Positions 1 through 8,834 of a stretch of 64,000 nucleotides of DNA are shown here, in pieces. The DNA is taken from NCBI GenBank assembly GCA_016124205.1, contig WGOD01000001.1, positions 434,001 to 498,000 of the forward strand, given 5' to 3'. Positions within the stretch are counted from its first letter, which is position 1. Every line of letters starts with the position of its first letter. This stretch comes from Alphaproteobacteria bacterium. Lineage in GTDB: Bacteria > Pseudomonadota > Alphaproteobacteria > Caulobacterales > Maricaulaceae. The position numbers were made by a program, and so were the translations under genes. A model generated the notes under the pieces. It worked only from the letters and a program-made list of their open reading frames with translations. It had not been told where the DNA came from and searched no databases.

Positions 1-259
1 CGCGGTCCGCGCCCGCCGGCACGACGATTTCCTTGAACACGAATTTCAGGAAGTCGGCGAAGGACTGCAAAAGGCCGAAGGCGCCCACCACGTTCGGGCC
101 CTTGCGCATCTGCACCGCCGCCCAGACCTTCCGGTCCATCAGGAGGAGGAAGGCCAGCGACAGGAGCAGCACGATCATGAAGGCGAGAATCGCCGACAGC
201 GTATCGGCGATCCAGAAGCCGACGCCGGGGTTCTCGGGGTTGAGCCAGTAGGTCCACAT
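1..259 (-). CDS. nuoH: NADH-quinone oxidoreductase subunit H, N-terminal part (runs off the window)
   Basis: First 86 residues of NuoH, the membrane subunit that helps form the quinone-binding chamber of complex I. The reverse strand reads [12 protein letters not shown], then a hydrophobic helix (about residues 15-42), then the family segment [19 protein letters not shown] followed by [17 protein letters not shown]. These are hallmark NuoH sequences after the first helix. The ATG at 259-257 follows the 75-residue upstream gene by only 4 bases, so it is the next cistron of the nuo operon. The rest of the gene, and presumably nuoI onward, lies beyond base 1. Identity is certain; only the truncation limits the call. 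Confidence 0.95.
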   Translation of the reverse strand, partial: MWTYWLNPENPGVGFWIADTLSAILAFMIVLLLSLAFLLLMDRKVWAAVQMRKGPNVVGAFGLLQSFADFLKFVFKEIVVPAGADR

Positions 260-263
260 GTCG

Positions 264-491
264 TCAGTTCCCGTCCCCGCCGATGTCCGAGCCAGCATCT
301 GAATCGCTGTTGTCCGCGTCATTGCGTCCTGCGCTGGAGAACGCAATGGCGAAAGCCAGTCCCATCGAAACGCCAAGAGCAACGCCCATAGCGAAATCGT
401 CGAGCGCGACGCCGAGCGAAACGCCCATTGCCACGCCCAGGCCAATGCCGGTGGCTATGCCGTTGCGGGTGAAGCGGAACTTCTTCGCCAT
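264..491 (-). CDS. small glycine-zipper membrane protein in the nuo operon (75 aa)
   Basis: Hypothetical 75-residue protein fitted exactly between nuoG (ends 495) and nuoH (starts 259). A basic N-terminus ([10 protein letters not shown]) precedes a hydrophobic region, residues 11-52, dominated by regularly spaced glycines. The octads AMGVSLGV (21-28) and AMGVALGV (34-41) form an internal repeat 13 residues apart. The tail (53-75) is polar and acidic (Asn/Asp/Ser/Gly). Glycine spacing of this kind usually marks tightly packed or self-associating transmembrane helices. The spacing of 3 bases to nuoG and 4 to nuoH argues for a real, co-translated cistron. I do not recognise a named family. A role in complex I assembly or peripheral packing would be inference from position only. 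Confidence 0.72.
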   Translation of the reverse strand: MAKKFRFTRNGIATGIGLGVAMGVSLGVALDDFAMGVALGVSMGLAFAIAFSSAGRNDADNSDSDAGSDIGGDGN

Positions 492-494
492 GTC

Positions 495-2600
495 CTACTC
501 CGCTGCCTGCGCCGCGGGGGCGTTCTTCAGCGCCGAGCATTCGGCCATCGTCTTCGACGCCCGCGCCACGGCGTTCGTCAGGTAGAAGTCCTTCACCGGC
601 GACACGAAGGGCTTGTCGGTGACCTCGCCCGCCTCGCCGATTTTCGCGACATCGAACGCGCCCGCGCTGGCGGAACCCGGTGCATGGTCGAGACCGCCCA
701 GAACCGGGTGGTCGGCGATCATCTTGGCGCGCAGCTGGTCGAGATTGTCATAGGGCAGCGTGCGGCCGAGCTTGGCGGACAGGGCCCGGAAGATGGCCCA
801 GTCTTCTTTCGCCTCGCCCTTCGGGAAGAGCGCGCGGTCATTCATCTGCACGCGGCCCTCGGTGTTGACCCACATGCCGTATTTCTCGGTCCAGGCCGGT
901 GCCGGCAGGATCAGGTCGGCGCGGTGCGCCCCGGCATCGCCGTGGTGACCGATATAGATGACGAAGGCCTCGCCCAGCTCGGCGGTGTCGATCTCGTCGG
1001 CGCCCAGAAGCACGACGGTTTCCATGTCGCCCTTCTTGGCGGCCTTCAGGATGCCGGCCGTGTCCTTGCCGCCCTTGCCCGGCAGGAAGCCGAGGTCGAG
1101 CGCGCCGACGCGCGCAGCCGCCGTGTGCAGCACGTTGAAGCCGTTCCAGCCTTCGGCGACGGCCCCGACCTTGGCGGCCAGTTCGCCTGCGGCGCGGAGC
1201 ACCTTGCCGCCATCGGCGCGGGTCAGCGCCCCCATGCCCAGGACGATCATCGGCCTTTTGGCGTCTTTCAGCGTCTGGATGAAGCCGGAGCGCTTGCCGC
1301 CCAGCTCCGCCAGCGTCTTCCCGCCCGCGCCGAGATGCTCGTAGGGATAGGTCAGATCGGCATTCTCGCCGATCACGCCGATCTTCACGCCGCGTTCCAG
1401 CCAGGCGCGGCGGATGCGCGCGTTCAGCACCGGCGCCTCGAGGCGCGGATTGGTGCCGACCAGCAGGATGGCGTCGGCCTCGTCGAGGCCGGCGATAGTC
1501 GAGTTGAAGAGGTAGTCCTCGCGCGCGCCGCCGCCGATCTTCGCGCCGTCCTGACGGCCGTCGATCGAGGTCACGCCGAGCGAGGTGAAGAGGTCTTTCG
1601 CGGCCTTCAGGTCTTCGAGCGCGCAGAGATCGCCGGCGATGACGCCGATCTTCTTGGCGTCGCCCGACAGCTTGTCGGCGGCGACTTTCAGGGCTTCGTC
1701 CCAGCCGATGGCCGACAGCTTGCCTTTCACGCGGGCATAGGGCTTGTCGAGGCGCTGACGCTGCAGGCCGTCCCACACGAAGCGGGACTTGTCGGACAGC
1801 CACTCCTCGTTGATGTCGTCATTGACGCGCGGAAGGATGCGCAGAACCGCCGTGCCGCGCACGTCGACGCGCGTCCAGGCGCCCATCGCGTCCATCACGT
1901 CGATGGTCTCGGTCTTCTTCAGCTCCCACGGACGGGCGTTGTAGGCGTAGGGCTTCGAGGTCAGCGCGCCGACCGGGCAGAGGTCGATGACATTGCCCGA
2001 CAGTTCCGACCCGACCGCGCTTTCCAGATAGGTCGTGATCTCGGCATCCTCGCCGCGATTGATCATGCCGATTTCCGGCGAACCGGCGACTTCGGTCACA
2101 AAGCGGACGCAGCGCGTGCACTGGATACAGCGGGTCATGATCGTGTTGATCAGCGGGCCCATATTCTTGTCTTCAACGGCGCGCTTGTTCTCCGCAAAGC
2201 GGGTCTGCGGCCGGCCATACATCAGGGACTGGTCCTGCAGGTCGCATTCGCCGCCCTGGTCGCAGATCGGGCAGTCGAGCGGGTGGTTGATCAGGAGGAA
2301 CTCCATCACCCCTTCCCGCGCCTTCTTCACCATGGGCGAGAGCGTGTTCATGGCCGGCGGTTCGCCATTCGGCCCGCCGCGCATGTCGCGCACATTCATG
2401 GCGCAGGACGCGGCCGGCTTCGGCGCACCGACCAGCTCGACCAGGCACATGCGGCAATTGCCGGCGACCGACAGGCGTTCGTGATAGCAGAAGCGCGGGA
2501 TTTCCCGGCCCGCCGCCTCGGCGGCCTGCAACAGCGTGAAGGAGTTCGGAACCTCGATCTCCTCGCCATCGACGATGATTTTGCGAAGGTCTTCGCTCAT
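495..2600 (-). CDS. nuoG: NADH-quinone oxidoreductase subunit G (701 aa)
   Basis: The large iron-sulfur subunit of the peripheral arm of complex I, which passes electrons from NuoE/F toward NuoB. Visible features are the N-terminal [2Fe-2S] ferredoxin domain (C38, C49, C52, C66), the His-Cys cluster segment HPLDCPICDQGGEC (about 106-119), and the [4Fe-4S] segment TRCIQCTRCVRF followed by a later Cys in VIDLCPVGAL. A molybdopterin-oxidoreductase-like domain then fills the C-terminal two thirds. Length is typical of alphaproteobacterial NuoG, shorter than the E. coli form. The start codon overlaps the stop of the upstream 157-residue gene by 4 bases, implying translational coupling. Confidence 0.97.
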   Translation of the reverse strand: MSEDLRKIIVDGEEIEVPNSFTLLQAAEAAGREIPRFCYHERLSVAGNCRMCLVELVGAPKPAASCAMNVRDMRGGPNGEPPAMNTLSPMVKKAREGVMEFLLINHPLDCPICDQGGECDLQDQSLMYGRPQTRFAENKRAVEDKNMGPLINTIMTRCIQCTRCVRFVTEVAGSPEIGMINRGEDAEITTYLESAVGSELSGNVIDLCPVGALTSKPYAYNARPWELKKTETIDVMDAMGAWTRVDVRGTAVLRILPRVNDDINEEWLSDKSRFVWDGLQRQRLDKPYARVKGKLSAIGWDEALKVAADKLSGDAKKIGVIAGDLCALEDLKAAKDLFTSLGVTSIDGRQDGAKIGGGAREDYLFNSTIAGLDEADAILLVGTNPRLEAPVLNARIRRAWLERGVKIGVIGENADLTYPYEHLGAGGKTLAELGGKRSGFIQTLKDAKRPMIVLGMGALTRADGGKVLRAAGELAAKVGAVAEGWNGFNVLHTAAARVGALDLGFLPGKGGKDTAGILKAAKKGDMETVVLLGADEIDTAELGEAFVIYIGHHGDAGAHRADLILPAPAWTEKYGMWVNTEGRVQMNDRALFPKGEAKEDWAIFRALSAKLGRTLPYDNLDQLRAKMIADHPVLGGLDHAPGSASAGAFDVAKIGEAGEVTDKPFVSPVKDFYLTNAVARASKTMAECSALKNAPAAQAAE

Positions 2601-3070
2601 GCCGCAACTTCCATTGCTTGAGTAGTTTTAGGCTCACGGAGCCAGAAGACGGTGCCCCAGATCGCGCCAGCGATAGCAGCGAAAAGAGCTAAATAGAGGC
2701 CCGGATACACTGCATTCAGGACGTACCAGAACCACTCTTGCCGCTCGGGATACTCAAAGGACCGTGCGTGTTCAGCGACGTCAAAACCGAGTACTGGCAC
2801 AGCGACAAGAAATGCTACGACAGCGAAAGCGGCGCTTCCTCTGAAAATCGTCCACCAGGTGCGATTTCCCCAATTGAGGAAATGGCGAGCGCCTGAGGCA
2901 ATAACGAACCAGATCAGTGAACCGGCGACAGCCCAAACCCCGAACCAGAGCAACGCACGGTCGGGCAAACGTTCAATCTGCCATGCCTCGGGACTCAGCC
3001 CGGTCAACATGCCGACCGTCATGGTCGCTGCGGCCAAAGCCGCCAGAACGTATGTGAGGAAGGTTCTCAC
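2597..3070 (-). CDS. hypothetical four-helix membrane protein between nuoF and nuoG (157 aa)
   Basis: Unrecognised integral membrane protein. Four hydrophobic stretches are visible, near residues 3-23, 38-60, 77-97 and 118-142, and the tail carries WLREPK. It lies between nuoF (7 bases upstream) and nuoG (4-base overlap), so it must be transcribed and probably translated with complex I. Base composition is lower in GC than the neighbours: 65 of the 120 bases at 2701-2820 are G or C, against clearly higher values in nuoF and nuoG. That fits a later insertion into the operon. No catalytic motif was seen. It could be an assembly factor or a passenger gene. Confidence 0.75.
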   Translation of the reverse strand: MRTFLTYVLAALAAATMTVGMLTGLSPEAWQIERLPDRALLWFGVWAVAGSLIWFVIASGARHFLNWGNRTWWTIFRGSAAFAVVAFLVAVPVLGFDVAEHARSFEYPERQEWFWYVLNAVYPGLYLALFAAIAGAIWGTVFWLREPKTTQAMEVAA

Positions 3071-3077
3071 GCGTCCC

Positions 3078-4388
3078 CTACTCCGCTGCCACGGCCGAAA
3101 CGGCGACCGGCTTGCCGGCGCGATAGGCGTTGATGCGATCCTCGATCTCGTGGCGGAAATGCCGGATCAGGCCCTGGACCGGCCAGGCCGCCGCGTCGCC
3201 GAGCGCGCAGATGGTGTGCCCTTCGACCTGGCTCGCCACGTCGAGGAGGAGGTCGATCTCTTCCGTCGAGCTTTCGCCGCGCGCCATGCGCTCCAGCACC
3301 CGCCACATCCAGCCCGTGCCCTCACGGCAGGGCGTGCACTGGCCGCAGCTCTCATGCTTGTAGAAATAGCTGATGCGGGCGATCGCCTTCACCACGTCGG
3401 TGGACTTGTCCATGACGATGACGGCGGCGGTGCCGAGGCCGGACTTCACGTCGCGCAGCGCGTCGAAATCCATCAGCACGTCGTCGCAGATATCCTTCGG
3501 GATCAGCGGAACCGACGAGCCGCCGGGAATGATGGCCTTGAGGTTGTCCCAGCCGCCGCGCACGCCGCCCGCATGGGTCTCGATCAGCGTCTTCAGCGGG
3601 ATCGACATCGCCTCTTCGACATTGCACGGCTTGTTCACATGGCCGGAGATCGAGAAGATTTTCGTGCCGGTATTGCCCTTGCGGCCAAAGCCCGCGAACC
3701 ACTCCGCGCCGCGGCGCAAAATGGTCGGCGCGACCGCGATGGATTCGACGTTGTTCACCGTCGTCGGGCAGCCATAAAGGCCGGCATTGGCCGGGAATGG
3801 CGGCTTCAGGCGCGGCTGGCCCTTCTTGCCTTCGAGGCTTTCGAGAAGCGCGGTTTCCTCGCCGCAGATATAGGCCCCCGCGCCGTGATGGACGTAGAGG
3901 TCGAAATCCCAGCCGTGGACATTGTCCTTGCCGATCAGCTTGGCCTCATAGGCCTGCTTGATCGCCGCTTCGAGGCGGTTGCGCTCGTGGACGTATTCGC
4001 CGCGAATATAGATGTAGCAGGCGTGGGCCTGCATCGCGAAGGAGGCGATCAGGCAGCCTTCGATCAGGAGGTGCGGGTCATTCCGCATGATCTCCCGATC
4101 CTTGCAGGTGCCCGGTTCGGATTCGTCCGCGTTCACGACGAGATAGTGCGGACGCGCGCCGACTTCCTTCGGCATGAAGGACCATTTCAGGCCCGTCGGG
4201 AAACCCGCGCCGCCTCGTCCGCGCAGGCCCGAGGCCTTCACGTTCTCGATGATCCAGTCACGGCCCTGGTCCAGCATGTCCTTCGTGCCGTTCCACGCGC
4301 CGCGCTGTTTCGCGCCCTCCAGGCCGAAATCATGCCGGCCATAGAGGTTGGTGAAGATGCGGTCCTTGTCCTGCAGAAGCTGAGCCAT
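3078..4388 (-). CDS. nuoF: NADH-quinone oxidoreductase subunit F (436 aa)
   Basis: FMN- and NADH-binding subunit of complex I, where NADH is oxidised. The NADH/FMN glycine-rich loop [10 protein letters not shown] sits at residues 57-66 and the second conserved block [14 protein letters not shown] at about 126-139. The N3 [4Fe-4S] ligands are C348, C351 and C354 in [11 protein letters not shown], plus C394 in HTICALGD. The family is usually 420-450 residues, so this is full length. The stop is directly followed by the upstream-encoded small membrane gene. Its ATG lies next to the nuoE stop without spacing, giving a tight nuoE-nuoF pair. Confidence 0.98.
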   Translation of the reverse strand: MAQLLQDKDRIFTNLYGRHDFGLEGAKQRGAWNGTKDMLDQGRDWIIENVKASGLRGRGGAGFPTGLKWSFMPKEVGARPHYLVVNADESEPGTCKDREIMRNDPHLLIEGCLIASFAMQAHACYIYIRGEYVHERNRLEAAIKQAYEAKLIGKDNVHGWDFDLYVHHGAGAYICGEETALLESLEGKKGQPRLKPPFPANAGLYGCPTTVNNVESIAVAPTILRRGAEWFAGFGRKGNTGTKIFSISGHVNKPCNVEEAMSIPLKTLIETHAGGVRGGWDNLKAIIPGGSSVPLIPKDICDDVLMDFDALRDVKSGLGTAAVIVMDKSTDVVKAIARISYFYKHESCGQCTPCREGTGWMWRVLERMARGESSTEEIDLLLDVASQVEGHTICALGDAAAWPVQGLIRHFRHEIEDRINAYRAGKPVAVSAVAAE

Positions 4389-5393
4389 CTATTTCGCCTC
4401 ACTCAGCAAACGGGCCTGTGCAACCCAGTCTTCGCGTTCGATGCGGCCCTTGAATTTCAGCCGCGAATTCACCCAGCTCACCTCTTCGGCGGTCCAGCCG
4501 GCGATCTGGTGGAAATGGAAAATGCCCATTTCGTTCAGCAGCGCTTCGATCTTGGGGCCGACGCCGCCGATCCGCTTGAGATCGTCCTTCTCGCCGTCCG
4601 GGCGCTCGAACAGTTTGGGCGCAGCGCCGTCGGCAACCGCTTCCTTCACCAGTTTCGGCGGGGTCGGCTTCGTCTTCGCGACCGGCTTGGCGGCCTTGGT
4701 CGGCTTCTGGGCCGGAGACGCGGCCGGCGCCGTATCATTCGCCGCATTCGGCAGCTTGATCGGCTTCGCCATCGAGCCGTCATAGAGCGACTTATCAGTC
4801 AGCGTCTTCGCCTCGCCTTCCGGGGCGGAACAGTCGCGGCCGTTTTGCGGACCCGGTTTGATCGCCTTGCCGGCTTCGAGAGCGTCGAGGAGCGCGGTCA
4901 GGCTCTCCGCCGTCAGATCCTCGTAATACTCGTCGCCGTCCTTGTTCGAGATCTGGACCATCGGCGCGTTGGCGCACGCGCCCAGGCACTCGACCTCGTT
5001 CCAGGAGAATTTGCCGTCCTTGGAAACGACGCCCTTCTTGCCGATGCGCTTTTCGCACACCGCCTTCAGGTCACCGGCGCCGCGCAGCCAGCACGGCGTT
5101 GTGCCGCAGACCTGGATGAAGTGTTCACCCGCCGGGGCGAGGTTGAACATGGTGTAGAAGGTCGCGACCTCATAGACGCGGATGCGCGGCATGTTCAGGC
5201 GTTCAGCGATGTGCTGGATGGCCGGTTCGGAGACCCAGCCCTCCTGCTTCTGCGCAATCCACAGCATCGGGATTACCGCAGACACCTTCTTGGCTTCCGG
5301 GTATTTGTTCAACCAGAATGTCACCAACTGTTCACTCGCCTTCGTGAAGACGAAGCTGTCCGGCTGCTGGTCGGCAAGGCGGCGCACACTCAT
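4389..5393 (-). CDS. nuoE: NADH-quinone oxidoreductase subunit E with C-terminal helix-hairpin-helix extension (334 aa)
   Basis: Thioredoxin-fold [2Fe-2S] (N1a) subunit of complex I. Cluster ligands are C96, C101, C136 and C140. The catalytic-arm domain ends near residue 185. After it comes a linker rich in Ala, Pro and Lys (about 205-260), then a C-terminal domain with LKRIGGVGPKIEALLNEMGI. That is the helix-hairpin-helix-like motif seen in other alphaproteobacterial NuoE proteins and in some L21-type and H3TH-type fusions. Classic NuoE is about 165-240 residues, so roughly 100 residues are extra. The start overlaps the upstream NTF2-like gene stop by 4 bases. Confidence 0.96.
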   Translation of the reverse strand: MSVRRLADQQPDSFVFTKASEQLVTFWLNKYPEAKKVSAVIPMLWIAQKQEGWVSEPAIQHIAERLNMPRIRVYEVATFYTMFNLAPAGEHFIQVCGTTPCWLRGAGDLKAVCEKRIGKKGVVSKDGKFSWNEVECLGACANAPMVQISNKDGDEYYEDLTAESLTALLDALEAGKAIKPGPQNGRDCSAPEGEAKTLTDKSLYDGSMAKPIKLPNAANDTAPAASPAQKPTKAAKPVAKTKPTPPKLVKEAVADGAAPKLFERPDGEKDDLKRIGGVGPKIEALLNEMGIFHFHQIAGWTAEEVSWVNSRLKFKGRIEREDWVAQARLLSEAK

Positions 5394-5824
5394 TGCGCGG
5401 CTCCATTCTCAGAATTGCCGGACGTGGGCACCGGCTGGATGACATGCATGGTCCGGATGAGGCCATCCTCGACCGTGTAGATCGCGACAAGCTCGACGCA
5501 GCCATTGTCGCGGCCGTCGAGGCAAAGCTGTTCCTCGTCGATCACGCGGTTGCCGATCACCGTGCGGTGCGTGATGTCAGCGACGAGGTCCGGGCGCTCG
5601 GCGAAGCGCGCGCCCCAGATCTCCGCCGCTGCTTCGCGGCCGGTGAGCAGAACATCACCGTCGAGCGACAGGAAGGTCACGTCCTCAGCCATCGTCGCCA
5701 GGAAGGCGTCGAGGTCATGCGCGTTGTGCGCATCGAGTGCGGCCTGCACGACCGCCTCGGCGTCCGGCGTGAAGCCGTCGTCCTGGCTCCAGAGGAGCGT
5801 TATGGCCGCGAGGAGTTCGATCAC
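5390..5824 (-). CDS. NTF2/SnoaL-like protein embedded in the nuo operon (144 aa)
   Basis: Small protein with the signature of the NTF2-like cone fold. An N-terminal helix ([20 protein letters not shown]) precedes the DVTFLSLDG strand, the [10 protein letters not shown] helix and alternating beta strands ending in [16 protein letters not shown]. The first residues ([12 protein letters not shown]) could be a short signal or anchor sequence, but no lipobox is present. Enzymatic function cannot be assigned, because the family contains isomerases, hydrolases and pure binding proteins. It overlaps both nuoD (start) and nuoE (stop) by 4 bases, so it is a fully integrated cistron. A second NTF2-like gene occurs in the suf operon of this same window. 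Confidence 0.82.
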   Translation of the reverse strand: MIELLAAITLLWSQDDGFTPDAEAVVQAALDAHNAHDLDAFLATMAEDVTFLSLDGDVLLTGREAAAEIWGARFAERPDLVADITHRTVIGNRVIDEEQLCLDGRDNGCVELVAIYTVEDGLIRTMHVIQPVPTSGNSENGAAQ

Positions 5825-7020
5825 CGGTCGATTTCCCCGAACACGATGTCGAGCGAGCCCAGAATGGCCGAGACGTCGGCCAGCATGTGGCCGCGATTGA
5901 GGTGGTCCATCGCCGCAAGGTGCGGGAAGCCCGGCGCGCGGATCTTCACCCGGTACGGCTTGTTCGTGCCGTCGGAGATCATATAGACGCCGAACTCGCC
6001 CTTCGGCGCCTCGACGCAGGCATAGGCCTCGCCCGCCGGCACGTGAAAGCCTTCGGTGTAGAGCTTGAAGTGGTGAATGAGCGCTTCCATCGAGCGCTTC
6101 ATCTCACCGCGGCGCGGCGGCGCGAACTTGGAATTCTCCGGCAGGACCGGGCCGGCATTTTCCGGCTTGGCGAGCCATTCCACGCATTGCTTCATGATCT
6201 TGCAGGACTCGCGCATCTCTTCCATGCGGCAGAGATAACGGTCCCAGCAGTCGCCATTCTTGCCGACCGGGATCTTGAACTCGAGCTCGTCATAGACGTC
6301 GTAGGGCTGCGAGCGGCGCAGATCCCAGGCCATGCCCGAGCCGCGCACCATCACGCCGGAGAAGCCCCAGGCGAGCGCGTCTTCCTTCGACACCACGCCG
6401 ATATCGACATTGCGCTGCTTGAAGATGCGGTTTTCCGTCAGAAGCGTGTCGATGTCGTCGAGCGCCTTCGGGAAGTTGTCGCACCACGTACCGATGTCCT
6501 CAATCAGCTGCGGCGGCAGATCCTGGTGAACGCCGCCCGGTCGGTAATAGTGCGCGTGCATGCGCGAACCGGAGGCGCGTTCGTAGAAGATCATCAGCTT
6601 CTCGCGCTCCTCGAAGCCCCACAGCGGCGGGGTCAGCGCGCCGACGTCCATCGCCTGGGTCGTCACGTTGAGGAGGTGGGAGAGGATGCGGCCGATCTCG
6701 TTGTAGAGCGTACGGATATACTGCGCGCGCTTCGGCACCGGGATGCCCGCCAGGCGCTCGATCGCCATGCAGAAGGCGTGCTCCTGGTTCATCGGCGCGA
6801 CGTAGTCGAGGCGGTCGAAATAGCCGATGCCCTGTAGGTAGGTCTTGTGCTCCAGCAGCTTCTCGGTGCCGCGGTGCAGAAGGCCGATATGCGGATCGAC
6901 GCGCTCGACGATCTCGCCATCCAGTTCCAGCACGAGGCGCAGCACGCCGTGCGCAGCCGGGTGCTGCGGGCCGAAATTGATCGTGAACTTGCGATCTTCG
7001 GGGGTTTCGGTCACGGCCAT
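5821..7020 (-). CDS. nuoD: NADH-quinone oxidoreductase subunit D (399 aa)
   Basis: 49-kDa-type subunit of complex I, which forms the quinone reduction site with NuoB. It begins with the conserved [23 protein letters not shown] block containing the quinone-site His. It continues with [14 protein letters not shown], the [15 protein letters not shown] segment and a C-terminus with [24 protein letters not shown], all diagnostic. Length is standard for a NuoD that is not fused to NuoC. The gene follows nuoC without a gap (nuoC stop at 7021) and overlaps the downstream NTF2-like gene by 4 bases. Confidence 0.98.
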   Translation of the reverse strand: MAVTETPEDRKFTINFGPQHPAAHGVLRLVLELDGEIVERVDPHIGLLHRGTEKLLEHKTYLQGIGYFDRLDYVAPMNQEHAFCMAIERLAGIPVPKRAQYIRTLYNEIGRILSHLLNVTTQAMDVGALTPPLWGFEEREKLMIFYERASGSRMHAHYYRPGGVHQDLPPQLIEDIGTWCDNFPKALDDIDTLLTENRIFKQRNVDIGVVSKEDALAWGFSGVMVRGSGMAWDLRRSQPYDVYDELEFKIPVGKNGDCWDRYLCRMEEMRESCKIMKQCVEWLAKPENAGPVLPENSKFAPPRRGEMKRSMEALIHHFKLYTEGFHVPAGEAYACVEAPKGEFGVYMISDGTNKPYRVKIRAPGFPHLAAMDHLNRGHMLADVSAILGSLDIVFGEIDR

Positions 7021-7632
7021 CTACGCGCCCTCGCCCTTGGATTTCTCATCGCCCGGCAGCACGTATTTCGCGCCTTCCCACGGGCTCATGAAGTCGAAAT
7101 CGCGATAGTCCTGAACCAGCTCGACCGGTTCATAGACGACGCGCTTCTGTTCCTCGTCCCACCGCACCTCGACATAGCCGGACAGCGGGAAGTCCTTGCG
7201 CAGCGGATGCCCCTCGAAACCGTAGTCGGTCAGCAGGCGTCGCAGGTCCGGATTGCCGTCAAAGGCGATGCCAAACATGTCGAAGGCTTCGCGCTCGAAC
7301 CAGCCTGCGACCGGGAAAACCTCAACCACGCTGTCGACCGGCGTGTCCTCGTCGGTGGACAGTTTCACGCGGATGCGGTGGTTCAGATGCATCGACAGGA
7401 GGTGATAGACGACCTCGAACCGTTCCGTCCGCCCCGGCCAGTCCACGCCGCAGATGTCGATCAGCGTCGTGAATCGGCAGGTCGGGTCATCGCGCAGGAA
7501 GCGCAGCATGTCGACGATCCGGTCGCGGTGAATCGTGATCGTCAGCTCGCCATGCTCGACGGCGGTGTTGCGCACCGCGGTCTCCTGCACGGCGGCGATG
7601 TGATCGCCGAGATCCTTCAGGGCCGCACTCAT
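7021..7632 (-). CDS. nuoC: NADH-quinone oxidoreductase subunit C (203 aa)
   Basis: 30-kDa-type subunit of the peripheral arm. Diagnostic segments are [16 protein letters not shown], the ERE-containing block [42 protein letters not shown], and [17 protein letters not shown]. The separate NuoC and NuoD arrangement, as opposed to the enterobacterial NuoCD fusion, is typical of alphaproteobacteria. The ATG overlaps the nuoB stop by 4 bases. The stop abuts the nuoD start. Confidence 0.98.
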   Translation of the reverse strand: MSAALKDLGDHIAAVQETAVRNTAVEHGELTITIHRDRIVDMLRFLRDDPTCRFTTLIDICGVDWPGRTERFEVVYHLLSMHLNHRIRVKLSTDEDTPVDSVVEVFPVAGWFEREAFDMFGIAFDGNPDLRRLLTDYGFEGHPLRKDFPLSGYVEVRWDEEQKRVVYEPVELVQDYRDFDFMSPWEGAKYVLPGDEKSKGEGA

Positions 7633-8195
7633 CGTTCGATGCTCCCTTCCCGGCGGATTTTCTTCTGCAGCTGCAGGATGCCGTAGACTAGCGCTTCGGC
7701 GGTCGGCGGGCAGCCCGGCACGTAGACATCGACCGGCACGATCCGGTCACAGCCGCGCACCACAGCGTAGGAGTAATGGTAATAGCCGCCGCCATTGGCG
7801 CAGCTGCCCATCGAGATGACGTAGCGCGGCTCCGGCATCTGGTCGTAGACCTTGCGCAGGGCCGGAGCCATCTTGTTGGTGAGCGTGCCCGCGACGATCA
7901 TCACGTCGGACTGGCGCGGCGAGGCGCGCGGCGCGAAGCCGAAGCGCTCGACATCGTAGCGCGGCATGGACGCCTGCATCATCTCGACCGCGCAGCAGGC
8001 GAGACCGAAGGTCATCCACATCAGCGAGCCGGTGCGGGCCCAGGTGATCAGGTCATCGACCCCCGCGACGACGAAGCCCTTGTCGGCCAGCGCGTCGGAC
8101 ACGCCGTCGAAGAACGGGTCGTGCTTCTTGGGATCGTAATGCGGCGTCGCGGCGCGGGCGCCAGCGAGCGCGGGTATCCGGGATGTGTCAGCCAT
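7629..8195 (-). CDS. nuoB: NADH-quinone oxidoreductase subunit B (188 aa)
   Basis: PSST-type subunit carrying cluster N2, the last iron-sulfur centre before quinone. The tandem-Cys segment [10 protein letters not shown], the strand [42 protein letters not shown] and the [13 protein letters not shown] motif supply the ligands. An in-frame ATG 36 bases upstream (8231) would overlap nuoA. The ATG at 8195 is preferred because a GGGAG sequence lies at the right distance and it leaves only 5 bases after the nuoA stop. It overlaps nuoC by 4 bases. Confidence 0.97.
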   Translation of the reverse strand: MADTSRIPALAGARAATPHYDPKKHDPFFDGVSDALADKGFVVAGVDDLITWARTGSLMWMTFGLACCAVEMMQASMPRYDVERFGFAPRASPRQSDVMIVAGTLTNKMAPALRKVYDQMPEPRYVISMGSCANGGGYYHYSYAVVRGCDRIVPVDVYVPGCPPTAEALVYGILQLQKKIRREGSIER

Positions 8196-8200
8196 ATTGC

Positions 8201-8566
8201 CTACTCCCACTCCAGCGCGCCTTTTTTCCACTCGTAGACGAAGCCCACGGTGAGAACGCCAAGGAAAACCATCATCGACCAGAAGGCGAAGACTCCCGTC
8301 TCGCCGAGCGTCACCGCCCAGGGGAAGAGGAAGGCCACTTCAAGGTCGAAGATGATGAACAGGATCGCGACCAGATAGAATCGCACGTCGAATTTCATGC
8401 GGGCATCATCGAATGCGTTGAAGCCGCATTCGTAGGTCGAGACTTTTTCGGGGTCCGGATCGGACGGGGCGAACACGAAGGCCGCCAGCATGAACCCGAC
8501 CCCCATGGCGGCAGCGATGCCGAGAAAGATCAGGATGGGCAGGTATTCCAGAAGCAATGCGTCCAT
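8201..8566 (-). CDS. nuoA: NADH-quinone oxidoreductase subunit A (121 aa)
   Basis: First gene of the nuo operon, a small membrane subunit with three transmembrane helices (about 7-29, 62-84 and 93-112). The conserved loop between helices 1 and 2 contains [39 protein letters not shown], whose Cys, Asp and Glu residues are family hallmarks. Upstream lies a 268-base divergent intergenic region shared with the transporter gene. A weak promoter-like pair (TTGCGG, 17 bases, TAGCTT on the minus strand) can be picked out there, but I would not rely on it. Confidence 0.97.
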   Translation of the reverse strand: MDALLLEYLPILIFLGIAAAMGVGFMLAAFVFAPSDPDPEKVSTYECGFNAFDDARMKFDVRFYLVAILFIIFDLEVAFLFPWAVTLGETGVFAFWSMMVFLGVLTVGFVYEWKKGALEWE

Positions 8567-8834
8567 CGCTCGGGAGTCCTCGTCAGGAGTGGCCGAACCG
8601 GTTTGTGACGGAAAAGCTGTGCCGGGAAGCGAATCCCGCGACCAGCCCCCGCTCAGTCGGGCCGGAAGCTAGAGCGATGACTCCCGCGCCGCAAGGCGCA
8701 ATGACGGCTTTTTAAGCAGCCATTCAGACGCCAAGTCCTTGTTCTGCGAACCATTCTTAACTGAACCGGTTTTGCTTGCCCTCGAGCCTTCCGTCTGCTG
8801 ACACTCCCACCCTCAATCCAAGGGGAGTTACACC
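8567..8834. promoter_or_regulatory. divergent intergenic region between nuoA and the AbgT transporter gene
   Basis: Non-coding stretch that must hold the promoters of both the nuo operon (minus) and the transporter (plus). Near its right end an AAGGGGAG ribosome-binding site precedes the transporter ATG. GCGCCGCAAGGCGC forms a small GNRA-type hairpin near 8688. No repeat, tRNA or confident operator was recognised. Confidence 0.5.

Noticed and set aside
684-2621. Long open frame (645 codons) on the plus strand opposite nuoG
   Set aside because: The antisense frame stays open because of high GC at third positions; translation is Arg/Ala/His-rich with no recognisable motif, while nuoG on the other strand is unambiguous.
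2859-5480. 873-codon plus-strand frame opposite nuoF and nuoE
   Set aside because: Runs across two genuine genes and their boundary; composition is that of a codon-mirror shadow.
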